Source of the DNA: Treponema sp. | GTDB lineage: Bacteria; Spirochaetota; Spirochaetia; Treponematales; Breznakiellaceae | DNA length: 10,182 nucleotides | NCBI GenBank assembly: GCA_031275515.1 | Contig: JAISOQ010000183.1 | Span: forward strand, 1-10,182 | Direction of reading: 5' to 3' | Part shown: positions 1 through 5,816 of the stretch, one piece after another | Position numbering within the stretch: the first letter of the stretch is position 1 | Layout of the letters: each line of letters begins with the position of its first letter | Position numbers and translations under genes: made by a program | The notes under the pieces: generated by a model | The model's database searches: none | What the model was told of the DNA's origin: nothing | Seen by the model: the letters and a program-made list of their open reading frames with translations, nothing else

Positions 1-162
1 GGGTCTGACCCTAATGTTTCGGGCCGCCCGCCTCTCTCCCTCGGACGCCTCTCTCTCGGGTACAGCCTCATGCACGGTCCCTTCCTTGTGATGGGGTCTG
101 ACCCCAATGTTTCGGGCCGTTCGCTTCTCTCCCTCGGACGCCTCTCTCTCGGGTACAGCCTC
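1..162 (-). repeat. In-frame 93-bp-period direct repeat inside the transposase-like gene
   Basis: Positions 1-69 and 94-162 are direct copies differing at four positions (65 of 69 identical). The period of 93 bp is 31 codons, so the reading frame is kept. The encoded peptide begins EAVPEREASEGE and occurs at residues 113-135 and again at 144-166. Each copy starts, on the plus strand, with the near-palindrome GGGTCTGACCC. The 24 bases between the matching blocks are not repeated in what is visible. The window starts exactly at a unit boundary, so more copies may lie to the left. Confidence 0.9.
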
Positions 163-498
163 CGGCGCCTCCCCTTCCACTATCCTCGACCCATACCGGT
201 CCCCCCATATATGCCCTATCCTCCCCTCTAGCCGGTTGTACCGCTGGGCAAACGTCTGCTTTAACCATTTCATTATCACCGGAAGTTCCTTCCCATCCTC
301 CGGCTTAATATAAAACCTAAGCCAGTCGTCCTCCAAATTCAGCCCCCGAATCTCGAAGGCAAACCGTTTTTTGAGTTCATAAAACACCCTGGCAAAAACT
401 GCCAGAGCCTTATGCCGACGGAACAGCGGTTCCCGGTTATTAATGCGGGTGTGGATTTCGTACCAAACCCCCTGTTTGAGTATGCGTAAAGGTCTCAT
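1..498 (-). CDS. REP-associated (RAYT/Y1, IS200-like) transposase-related protein, partial, active site degenerate
   Basis: The minus strand is open from an ATG at 496-498 to the window edge without a stop, giving 166 residues; the C-terminus lies outside. Residues 1-105 have the layout of the Y1/RAYT transposase family: an N-terminal WYEIHTRINNREPLF segment, then a helix, then QRYNRLEGRIGHIWGDRY (residues 85-102), which matches the family's Tyr-Asn...GHLWQGRY region. Family members carry an HUH metal-binding motif (usually NHVHLL) in the central strand. Here the equivalent stretch, residues 57-66, reads DDWLRFYIKP, so both histidines are missing. Y87 is a candidate for the nucleophilic tyrosine. 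After residue 110 the protein becomes a charged tail made of a repeated peptide. No strong Shine-Dalgarno precedes the ATG. The family call is by motif recognition. Loss of single-strand transposase activity is inferred; the protein could be a domesticated DNA-binding relative or a decaying copy. Confidence 0.8.
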   Translation of the reverse strand, partial: MRPLRILKQGVWYEIHTRINNREPLFRRHKALAVFARVFYELKKRFAFEIRGLNLEDDWLRFYIKPEDGKELPVIMKWLKQTFAQRYNRLEGRIGHIWGDRYGSRIVEGEAPEAVPEREASEGEKRTARNIGVRPHHKEGTVHEAVPEREASEGERRAARNIRVRP

Positions 499-501
499 AA
501 T

Positions 502-536
502 GAGGTCTGACCCCCGTAACCCTCTCGATGAGGGGG
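502..536. repeat. REP-like palindromic element upstream of the transposase-like gene
   Basis: This spacer holds a third copy of the near-palindrome core GGTCTGACC (504-512), also found at 1-11 and 93-105. It is followed by a short inverted repeat, CCCTC (520-524) and GAGGG (530-534) around a 5-nt loop. CCCCC (511-515) can alternatively pair with GGGGG (532-536). Paired palindromes flanking a RAYT gene are the known arrangement for REP elements mobilised by that family. The hairpin also sits just downstream of the 74-residue gene and could act as a weak transcription stop, although no clear T-tract follows. The REP assignment is inferred. Confidence 0.5.
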
Positions 537-543
537 CTAACCT

Positions 544-768
544 TTACTTCGCTGGTTTAGATCCGATCAGCGTAAAACTCAGGCTGCATTGGTAACGTTC
601 AGTGCTTTCGGGGTTGACGATCTTGTCAGAGGCAAAATAACCTACCGAACCGGTGGAAAAGTCCTTTCCATGGGCGTAGATAGTTGACCAAACCCTGCCC
701 TCGCTGTCTTTGATGGTAAGTTCGAGGAATTTGGGGGCTTTGGAATCACGTTTCGCTGGTTCCGGCAT
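544..768 (-). CDS. Small conserved-looking protein of unknown function (74 aa)
   Basis: I do not recognise this family. The 74-residue product has no signal peptide, membrane segment or cysteine pair. It begins with a basic, proline-containing tail (MPEPAKRDSKAPK). The rest looks beta-rich, with alternating strands such as FLELTIKDSEGRVWSTIY and YQCSLSFTLIG, and it ends in a basic SKPAK tail. The ATG at 766-768 is supported by an AAGGAG Shine-Dalgarno five bases upstream. That ribosome site overlaps the stop codon of the preceding TPR gene, so the two are almost certainly co-transcribed and probably translationally coupled. Real coding status is supported by the ribosome site, the tight spacing and the soluble composition. 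A cytoplasmic partner or regulator of the upstream membrane TPR protein is possible but is only inferred from position. Confidence 0.75.
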   Translation of the reverse strand: MPEPAKRDSKAPKFLELTIKDSEGRVWSTIYAHGKDFSTGSVGYFASDKIVNPESTERYQCSLSFTLIGSKPAK

Positions 769-773
769 ATAAT

Positions 774-779
774 CTCCTT
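774..779 (-). promoter_or_regulatory. Ribosome binding site overlapping the upstream stop codon
   Basis: Read on the minus strand the sequence is TAAGGAGATTATATG. The TAA (778-780) ends the TPR gene, AAGGAG (774-779) is a full Shine-Dalgarno, and the ATG at 766-768 starts the 74-residue gene. Sharing bases between the stop codon and the ribosome site is the usual layout for translational coupling. Confidence 0.85.
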
Positions 780-2154
780 ATAAAGTTTTATTGTGGCTTT
801 TCCCTGATGCGGCGGTCAAAGCGGCTGCTTTGACATCTACCGTATTGAGCATAACGACAAGCTTCTCCTTGTCGATAAGATCTATAAGCCGGGCTTCAGT
901 GTAGCGTTTCGCTTCGTCCGTAAAGGATCCTACCGCGATACAGATGCCCTTGCCTGCTTTGACTTCTTTTACATGAGCATGAAAATCCCGGAGAATGAGT
1001 TCCCCCACCGATCCCTGGGTACGGATAAAACGGAACATCACCACATCAGCCCATTTGGGGGTATCCACCTCAGCCAGAATATCAGCCCATTCGTTTTTAT
1101 TAACTGAAATATTGGAAATCTTGATTTTAGCCCTGGTAAAATAGGTCATGACGATCTTTCTGCAAAGAGCCACAAAATCGGAAGAAGGGGCCATCAGAAA
1201 AATCTGAAGGTTCTTATTCGCGTTAAGTTCCTGGTATTTTCCCAGGAGGATAGCTACATCCTTGTAGGAGGCATTGGTGGTCTGGATGTCCCGGAGATAC
1301 GTCAACGCCTTGCCGATTTCGTTTTTTTTGAGGTATGCCGTAGCCAATTTATATTTGAGTTCCAGGGACGCGTCAGGCTTGATATTCTGATGTTTTAAGC
1401 CGATCTCAAAATCTTCTACAGCCCTATCGTACTGGTGGCGCTCCATGTTGATGCTTCCGCACATAAGACAGGCGCTGGGTCCCATCAGCGGGTCCGGTCT
1501 AAGATGGCTGAATACCTTTAAAGCCTGTTCCTGCTGGTTGGCTTCAAAATAACATTCCGCTAAGGTGTACAGGGATTCCTTGTCTTCCGGCGCTATATCT
1601 ATGGCTTTACGGATGAACGACATGGCTTCCTTGTACTTCTTTATTTTGAAAAACGCATGACCTAGATACCGGAGGGTGGCCGCATGTTCGGGATCCTGGG
1701 CGCGGACTTGTTGAAGTATAGAAATAGCCTTCTCGTAGTTATTCCGCTGAAATTCCAGAACCCCAAGGTTAAAGTTCACTTCAAAGTTATCCTGCTTGTG
1801 GGCTCTGGCCAACGTCAGGCCCTTATACGCCTCATCCTGAAATCCCAGCTTCATTGCGGAAAGACCGTAACGCATATATACATTCTGATCATTGGATCCT
1901 ATGTCGATTAAGGTTTCATAGGCTTTATATGCTTTATCCCAGACTTGATCTTCAAAATAAATATTTCCTGCAATCTGCAGCGCTTGAGCATCCCGGGGAT
2001 TGTGGTCCAACCGTTTCTGCGCCGTCTTCAACGCGGCATCTTTCCCTTTACTCTGCAGGAGTTTCGCCCCAATCTGGGCTTTGAGAAACATAAAACCAAG
2101 AACCCCTAAGGAGAGAACTATAAAAATAGCTAAAAAAGGAACCATACTACTCAT
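778..2154 (-). CDS. Membrane-anchored TPR protein with C-terminal degenerate Mrr-like (restriction endonuclease fold) domain
   Basis: The 458-residue protein starts with an uncleaved hydrophobic helix (about residues 5-25) followed by basic residues, which suggests a short N-terminal anchor with the bulk in the cytoplasm. About seven TPR-like helix pairs run from roughly residue 50 to 300, for example ATLRYLGHAFFKIKKYKEAM at 159-178. These form a protein-binding superhelix. Residues about 316-440 resemble the Mrr catalytic-domain family: a strand with WADIL (366-360 region start W356), VVMFRFIRTQ at 371-380, then a clear Mrr-type ending GKGICIAVGSFTDEAKRY...IDLIDKEKLVVML (401-436). The family's Q/E-x-K catalytic pair appears replaced by M373-F374-R375, so nuclease activity is doubtful. 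The ATG at 2152-2154 has only a weak GAG ribosome site; the ATG four codons in is an alternative start. The gene is first in a two-gene unit and divergent from the LysM gene. The TPR call is firm; the Mrr-like call is motif-based. Confidence 0.88.
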   Translation of the reverse strand: MSSMVPFLAIFIVLSLGVLGFMFLKAQIGAKLLQSKGKDAALKTAQKRLDHNPRDAQALQIAGNIYFEDQVWDKAYKAYETLIDIGSNDQNVYMRYGLSAMKLGFQDEAYKGLTLARAHKQDNFEVNFNLGVLEFQRNNYEKAISILQQVRAQDPEHAATLRYLGHAFFKIKKYKEAMSFIRKAIDIAPEDKESLYTLAECYFEANQQEQALKVFSHLRPDPLMGPSACLMCGSINMERHQYDRAVEDFEIGLKHQNIKPDASLELKYKLATAYLKKNEIGKALTYLRDIQTTNASYKDVAILLGKYQELNANKNLQIFLMAPSSDFVALCRKIVMTYFTRAKIKISNISVNKNEWADILAEVDTPKWADVVMFRFIRTQGSVGELILRDFHAHVKEVKAGKGICIAVGSFTDEAKRYTEARLIDLIDKEKLVVMLNTVDVKAAALTAASGKSHNKTL

Positions 2155-2198
2155 AATATTCTCAATTATCGAGAAAAATCCTTGCTGCCTTTAAGAAA

Positions 2199-2225
2199 AT
2201 TATACACCCGCTGGTAATAATTATA
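2199..2225 (-). promoter_or_regulatory. Candidate promoter(s) for the TPR gene
   Basis: On the minus strand, two perfect TATAAT hexamers occur upstream of the TPR gene, at 2199-2204 and 2220-2225. Neither has a convincing TTGACA at the usual distance, so they are -10 candidates only. The divergent gap is 147 bp and must hold promoters for both directions. A short inverted repeat TTCTC/GAGAA (2159-2163 and 2171-2175) overlaps the weak ribosome site of the TPR gene. Confidence 0.45.
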
Positions 2226-2249
2226 GAGAAAATGGGGGTATTTTAAGCA

Positions 2250-2278
2250 TTGACAAATTCTCAAGCCCTGTCTACAGT
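2250..2278 (+). promoter_or_regulatory. Sigma-70-type promoter for the LysM-slt unit
   Basis: A perfect -35 TTGACA (2250-2255) is followed after 17 bases by TACAGT (2273-2278), which matches four of six positions of the -10 consensus. Transcription would start near 2284-2286, leaving a very short leader that begins at the AAGGAG ribosome site (2288-2293) of the LysM gene. The promoter call is by consensus only. Confidence 0.6.
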
Positions 2279-2301
2279 TTTACGGAGAAGGAGTTTGATT
2301 A

Positions 2302-3312
2302 ATGGCTTCTACTATTGGCATAAAACTTGCTAATGGGGAATTTTATTCTATAGTTGAAGAGAATTCCAATATTAAAAAACGGATGATCCTTACCACAGTT
2401 CATGATACTCAGAGGAGTATGCAGATCGATCTCTACAAGAGTTTTACCCGATCTATGGCCGACGCCCTTTATATAGGCAGTATCGTGGTGGAGAACATCA
2501 AAGAAAAACCCAAAGGCGGACCTTCGATAGAATTAATCATTACATCTAATGCCAATGGTGAAATTATCGCGGATGCCATCGATCTGGACTCTTCATCCAG
2601 CAATACCGGGGAGTATCTGCACCTGATCGTATCCCTCAAGTCCCTGGAAGAGAATATCGGGGAACCGGAAGATTTCAACTACGATTTCCAAGACTTTGAT
2701 TTCCACGAGCCGCCGCCTGCGGGACTCTACGAAAAAGCCGCTCCCATTCAAGAAAAAAAGGGACATAAATCCCTCTGGCTTATCCTCATTGTTATCGGGG
2801 CGCTGCTCATTATACTGGGGTTCTGTTTGTGGTTTTTTGTCCTCCCCGATCAGGACGGGCAAACCGCCCTGACCCAGGCTCAAACCCAACCGGTCTCAGA
2901 ACCAGAGGCCGCCGTCGCTCCTGAACCGCCGGCCCCCGAGCCGGAGCCAGAGGCGGCCGTCGCTCCTGAACCACAGGCCCCCGAGCCGGAGCCAGCTTCC
3001 GTAACCGAATCCCGGCGGACCGAAGCGCCCGTCATAGAAGCCCCGTCCGCCCCGCCGTCTGTCTCGAAAAACCAGGAGGCGGCTCCCCGGAGAAGCAGAC
3101 GGAATCCCCCGGTGGCTTCTTATAATGTTCCTAAAACCATTCCCCGGGAGGGTCATCCCTATCAAATACGGTGGGGGGACACTCTTTGGGATATTTCGGA
3201 GGCTTTCTATCGCAATCCCTGGCTCTATCCCCGGATCGCCCGGTTTAACGCTATCAGGAACCCGGATCGTATTGTTGCAGGAAGAACTATTCGTATCCCG
3301 TCGAAAAATTAA
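2302..3312 (+). CDS. Membrane protein: Hsp70 substrate-binding-like domain, transmembrane helix, LysM domain
   Basis: The 336-residue protein starts at ATG 2302, eight bases after AAGGAG. Residues 4-112 follow the order of the DnaK substrate-binding beta-sandwich: an opening TIGIKLANGEFYSIV, then TTVHDTQRSMQIDLY (31-45; DnaK-like STAxDNQxxVxIxV), then an IGSIVVENI strand, then GGPSIELIITSNANGEI (72-88; DnaK-like G.PQIEVTFDIDADGI). No Hsp70 ATPase domain is present. An acidic linker leads to a single membrane helix (about 157-181) preceded by KKGHK and followed by DQD, which predicts the N-terminus inside. A Pro/Glu/Ala-rich spacer (186-251) should span periplasm. The C-terminal LysM domain (about 286-333: YQIRWGDTLWDISEAFY to IVAGRTIRIP) should bind peptidoglycan. 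The gene overlaps the downstream slt-type gene and shares its promoter. The LysM and membrane calls are firm; the Hsp70-like call is my manual alignment and no client is known. Confidence 0.9.
   Translation: MASTIGIKLANGEFYSIVEENSNIKKRMILTTVHDTQRSMQIDLYKSFTRSMADALYIGSIVVENIKEKPKGGPSIELIITSNANGEIIADAIDLDSSSSNTGEYLHLIVSLKSLEENIGEPEDFNYDFQDFDFHEPPPAGLYEKAAPIQEKKGHKSLWLILIVIGALLIILGFCLWFFVLPDQDGQTALTQAQTQPVSEPEAAVAPEPPAPEPEPEAAVAPEPQAPEPEPASVTESRRTEAPVIEAPSAPPSVSKNQEAAPRRSRRNPPVASYNVPKTIPREGHPYQIRWGDTLWDISEAFYRNPWLYPRIARFNAIRNPDRIVAGRTIRIPSKN
2902..2991 (+). repeat. Two tandem 45-bp units encoding a Pro/Glu-rich spacer
   Basis: The coding sequence repeats a 15-residue unit, PEAAVAPEPPAPEPE then PEAAVAPEPQAPEPE, at residues 201-230 of the LysM protein. 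This kind of extended spacer is common between a membrane anchor and a wall-binding domain, and its length may vary between strains through slippage. Confidence 0.85.
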
Positions 3313-5545
3313 GGCTATTTTCATTTTTCTTGCCTTCTTCTTTCTTTCGGATCTGTGTTCCTGTCAAACCCGGAATGTTTTGGATTTAAAACCGGCCCAA
3401 GCCGCTCATCTTATTTCAAAAGGGGACTTGGGCTTTATCCTCCGCGCCCGGCCTTCCCGGTTGGGGGAACTCCTCACCCTCCATAACGGGGCGGCTTTTT
3501 ACGCGGGACTTGTGGCGGAAGAACAGGCCGCCGCTTCCCGCGCCGAAACCGGCGGCCCGGAGGAATCCGGTTCCGGCGAGGCTGTCGGCGCCCAGGCGGT
3601 CAACGCCGCGGCAAACGCCAGAATCGCCGAGACCCTCTACATGGTTTCCCTGAAAAGTTCCTCACCCCTGGTCCGGGAAGCGGCGGCTCAAAAACTCGTC
3701 CCCCTGGTTCTGAAAACCGGGGACAAAGATGCGGCCCGCCGTCTTGTTCGGAACATCCGGGACAGAAACGGAAAGGAATCTTCCCAAGAGAAGCTCCTCA
3801 CACTGATAGACGCCCTGCCCCGGGAAGCCCCTCAGCCGGCCAGCGCCGAAAGAGACAAGGCGGTTCAGGATTTAGCCGTCTTTTTTCTGACCGCTCAAAT
3901 CGACGAGGCGTACCGCCAGGGCTGGGCGGCTATTGATCCGGGGTTCTTCACTGAGGCGGAAAGGGCCGCCGTAACCGGACGCATTGCGGTCTCCCGCTCG
4001 TCTTTTACCGAAGCCCTCGCCTCTTTCAGGATAACCTTGGAAAAAGACGAACCCCTCTTTTTCCGGTACCCGGCCCTGTTAAACGACCTGGGCCGGACTT
4101 TTCAGTTCACTGCCGCCGCAGCCGAGGGGTCCGCCCTGTTCCAGGAATGGGAAGCAGGGCTTACCAGCGGTAAGATCGCCGGTATAATAGTAGAAGAGGT
4201 TGACCTTGAAATCCGGTATCTCCTCCTGCACTTTGCGGGACGCATGGAACGCCGACTGGGGCGGTTTGGAGAAGCGGTAGAAATCTTTACCCGCGCTCTG
4301 GACGCCACCTCCGACCCGATCCAGGAAGACTCCTGCATCTGGTATATCCTGGACATTACCCAGTCCGCCAACCCCGAATCCTTCACTCCTCTTCTTAAAA
4401 CCTATCTGCCCCGCTGGCATTCGCCCAGCTATTTTGAAGACATCCTGGAACGCCAGGCCAGGTATTTCATGGCGAAGGACCAATGGGACGCCCTGCTCGA
4501 AGTGTACTCCCTCTTTCCAAAAGAATCCGGCTGGGCGGCCCGGGGCCAATACGCCTACATCCTGGGCCGGGCGGTTTCCCTGGGTTTCCCCGTCGGGGAC
4601 TCTTCCCCGGAACCGGCGGCGGAATTTTTCCGGGCCGCCCGGGAAGAACCGGCGGCGTCCTTTTATTACCGCGCCCTGGCCGGTTATCTTTTGGACGCCC
4701 CCCCTCTCGTGTTCCCGGACGCCCAAGATTCAGGCTCCGGGGGGCAAAGAACAGAGGACGGGGTCCCGCCGGCATCATGGATGGACGATCCGGGACGTTT
4801 CCCCCACCGGGAGGCCATGTCTTTCCTTCTGGGTTTTTTCCAGTATGGCGCGGCAGGCCATGTCGCCCCTTATCTGCAGCGCCTCCAGGAAGAACTCACG
4901 GTGGACGAACTTAGGGCTTTGGCGGAAGCCTTTTACGAAGCGGAACGCTGGAACGAGGCCATACGTCTCATGGCGATCTGCAAGGGCCGGGAGGGCTACG
5001 AGCTTACCAGGAGGGATCTGGAACTCAGTTTTCCCCGGCCATTCCAGGATTTAACGGAGGCCTATGCCCGGGAAACAGGTATCCCGGCCCCCCTCCTCTA
5101 TGGGCTTATCCGCACGGAAAGCGCGTTTGACCCAAGCGCTTATTCCCGGGCCGGGGCGGAGGGACTTACCCAGCTTATGACCGCCACAGCCCAGGACATG
5201 GCGGATCGCCTGGGCCGCCGGGGAGGACCGCAATACGCCCAAAACGGGGAGATAGACCTAAAGGACCCGGAGACCAACATACACCTGGGGGCCGTCTACC
5301 TGCGGTATCTTATGGACACTCTGAAAAGGCCCATGATCGCAGTGCTGGCCTACAACGGAGGCATGGGAAGGGTCCGGCGCTGGCAGGCGGCGAGAAAACA
5401 GCTTCCCGAGGACCTTTTTTTGGAAACCATAGAAATATTTGAAACCCGTGATTACGGACGCAGGGTCTTTGGCGCGGCGGCGGTATACGGATATTTGTAT
5501 TATGGTATATCGATGGAAGACATTGTTACCGATATTATAAATTAA
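3275..5545 (+). CDS. Slt70-type lytic transglycosylase, predicted lipoprotein
   Basis: The protein cleaves the MurNAc-GlcNAc bond of peptidoglycan, forming 1,6-anhydro ends. Counting from TTG 3275 (756 aa), a signal peptide (SRRKIKAIFIFLAFFFLSDL) ends in the lipobox LCSC, so a lipidated periplasmic protein is expected. The long middle part is helical, like the superhelical U-domain of Slt70. The SLT domain (about 595-756) has the catalytic Glu in RTESAFDPSAYSRAGAEGLTQLM (E615), AYNGG at 692-696 (AYNAG in most relatives) and ETRDY at 723-727. The start is uncertain: no ATG or GTG lies close to the signal peptide. TTG 3272 or 3275 with a weak GGA is the best option. An ATG at 3125 is in frame but would bury the signal peptide 50 residues in. 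Either way the gene overlaps the LysM gene, so the two are co-expressed. Function is well supported. Confidence 0.88.
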   Translation: MQEELFVSRRKIKAIFIFLAFFFLSDLCSCQTRNVLDLKPAQAAHLISKGDLGFILRARPSRLGELLTLHNGAAFYAGLVAEEQAAASRAETGGPEESGSGEAVGAQAVNAAANARIAETLYMVSLKSSSPLVREAAAQKLVPLVLKTGDKDAARRLVRNIRDRNGKESSQEKLLTLIDALPREAPQPASAERDKAVQDLAVFFLTAQIDEAYRQGWAAIDPGFFTEAERAAVTGRIAVSRSSFTEALASFRITLEKDEPLFFRYPALLNDLGRTFQFTAAAAEGSALFQEWEAGLTSGKIAGIIVEEVDLEIRYLLLHFAGRMERRLGRFGEAVEIFTRALDATSDPIQEDSCIWYILDITQSANPESFTPLLKTYLPRWHSPSYFEDILERQARYFMAKDQWDALLEVYSLFPKESGWAARGQYAYILGRAVSLGFPVGDSSPEPAAEFFRAAREEPAASFYYRALAGYLLDAPPLVFPDAQDSGSGGQRTEDGVPPASWMDDPGRFPHREAMSFLLGFFQYGAAGHVAPYLQRLQEELTVDELRALAEAFYEAERWNEAIRLMAICKGREGYELTRRDLELSFPRPFQDLTEAYARETGIPAPLLYGLIRTESAFDPSAYSRAGAEGLTQLMTATAQDMADRLGRRGGPQYAQNGEIDLKDPETNIHLGAVYLRYLMDTLKRPMIAVLAYNGGMGRVRRWQAARKQLPEDLFLETIEIFETRDYGRRVFGAAAVYGYLYYGISMEDIVTDIIN

Positions 5546-5570
5546 AGCGGAAAAGCACAATATGTTGAGC

Positions 5571-5620
5571 CTGTCTCAAAACTAATTGATTGTGCGCTGG
5601 CGCATACGGTTTTGGGACAG
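5571..5620. repeat. Imperfect inverted repeat with nested palindrome
   Basis: CTGTCTCAAAAC (5571-5582) pairs with GTTTTGGGACAG (5609-5620) over 12 bases with one T-G wobble. The 26-base loop contains a second palindrome, TGCGC-TG-GCGCA (5593-5604). It lies 25 bases after the slt stop codon but no T-run follows, so it is a poor intrinsic terminator. It looks like the end structure of a small dispersed element. Confidence 0.75.
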
Positions 5621-5624
5621 ACTT

Positions 5625-5692
5625 GAACCGTAGACTCTTGCAGTTTTTCAGGCTTTTACCCTGCGGACCGAAGGTTTACGAACCTACGGTTC
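5625..5692. repeat. Two mutually exclusive hairpins sharing one arm
   Basis: GAACCGTAG (5625-5633) is perfectly complementary to CTACGGTTC (5684-5692). The same right-hand region, AACCTACGGT (5681-5690), can instead pair with ACCGAAGGTT (5667-5676) around a TACG loop with one A-A mismatch. Only one of the two can form at a time. This is seen directly; a regulatory switch is only a possibility. Confidence 0.6.
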
Positions 5693-5717
5693 GACAAAAC
5701 TGCGAATTTCAAGGCTG

Positions 5718-5745
5718 CTTTCCCAAAACTGAAGTTTTGGGAAAG
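5718..5745. repeat. Perfect 12-bp hairpin upstream of ftsK
   Basis: CTTTCCCAAAAC (5718-5729), loop TGAA, GTTTTGGGAAAG (5734-5745). The stem is perfect. Its arms resemble those of the inverted repeat at 5571-5620 (GTTTTGGGAAAG against GTTTTGGGACAG). No T-run follows, so termination is not obvious. Confidence 0.75.
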
Positions 5746-5816
5746 TCTCTGTTGTTTCAAAACATGGTTGACGCAAACCTTGGGTCCTTGGACCATTTAG
5801 CCTGGAGGGGCCGTTC

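Larger units (their letters stand above)
5546..5816. other. Non-coding gap rich in inverted repeats between slt and ftsK
   Basis: I see no convincing gene in these 271 bases. The stretch carries at least four inverted repeats, listed separately. A TTGACG (5768-5773) could be a -35 for ftsK, but no good -10 follows at the right distance. The ftsK ribosome site GGAGG is at 5804-5808. The density of hairpins suggests a dispersed repeat element, a leader RNA with alternative folds, or both. Confidence 0.7.

Noticed and set aside
1..162. CRISPR-like array
   Set aside because: Only two long copies with a 24-bp spacer, in frame within a coding sequence, and no cas genes nearby.
2159..2175. TTCTC/GAGAA inverted repeat as an operator
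   Set aside because: Only five bases per arm in an AT-rich gap; too weak to call an operator.
3125..3274. ATG 3125 as the start of the slt-type gene
   Set aside because: It would add 50 residues read out of frame from the LysM domain and place the lipoprotein signal peptide internally.
4079..4726. Long minus-strand open frame opposite the slt-type gene
   Set aside because: It is a shadow of a GC-rich gene, with Gly/Arg-rich composition, no ribosome site and no recognisable domain.
5365..5372. GGGAAGGG, a match to the E. coli KOPS consensus
   Set aside because: One copy in 10 kb is about what chance gives, and the sequence read by this FtsK is unknown.
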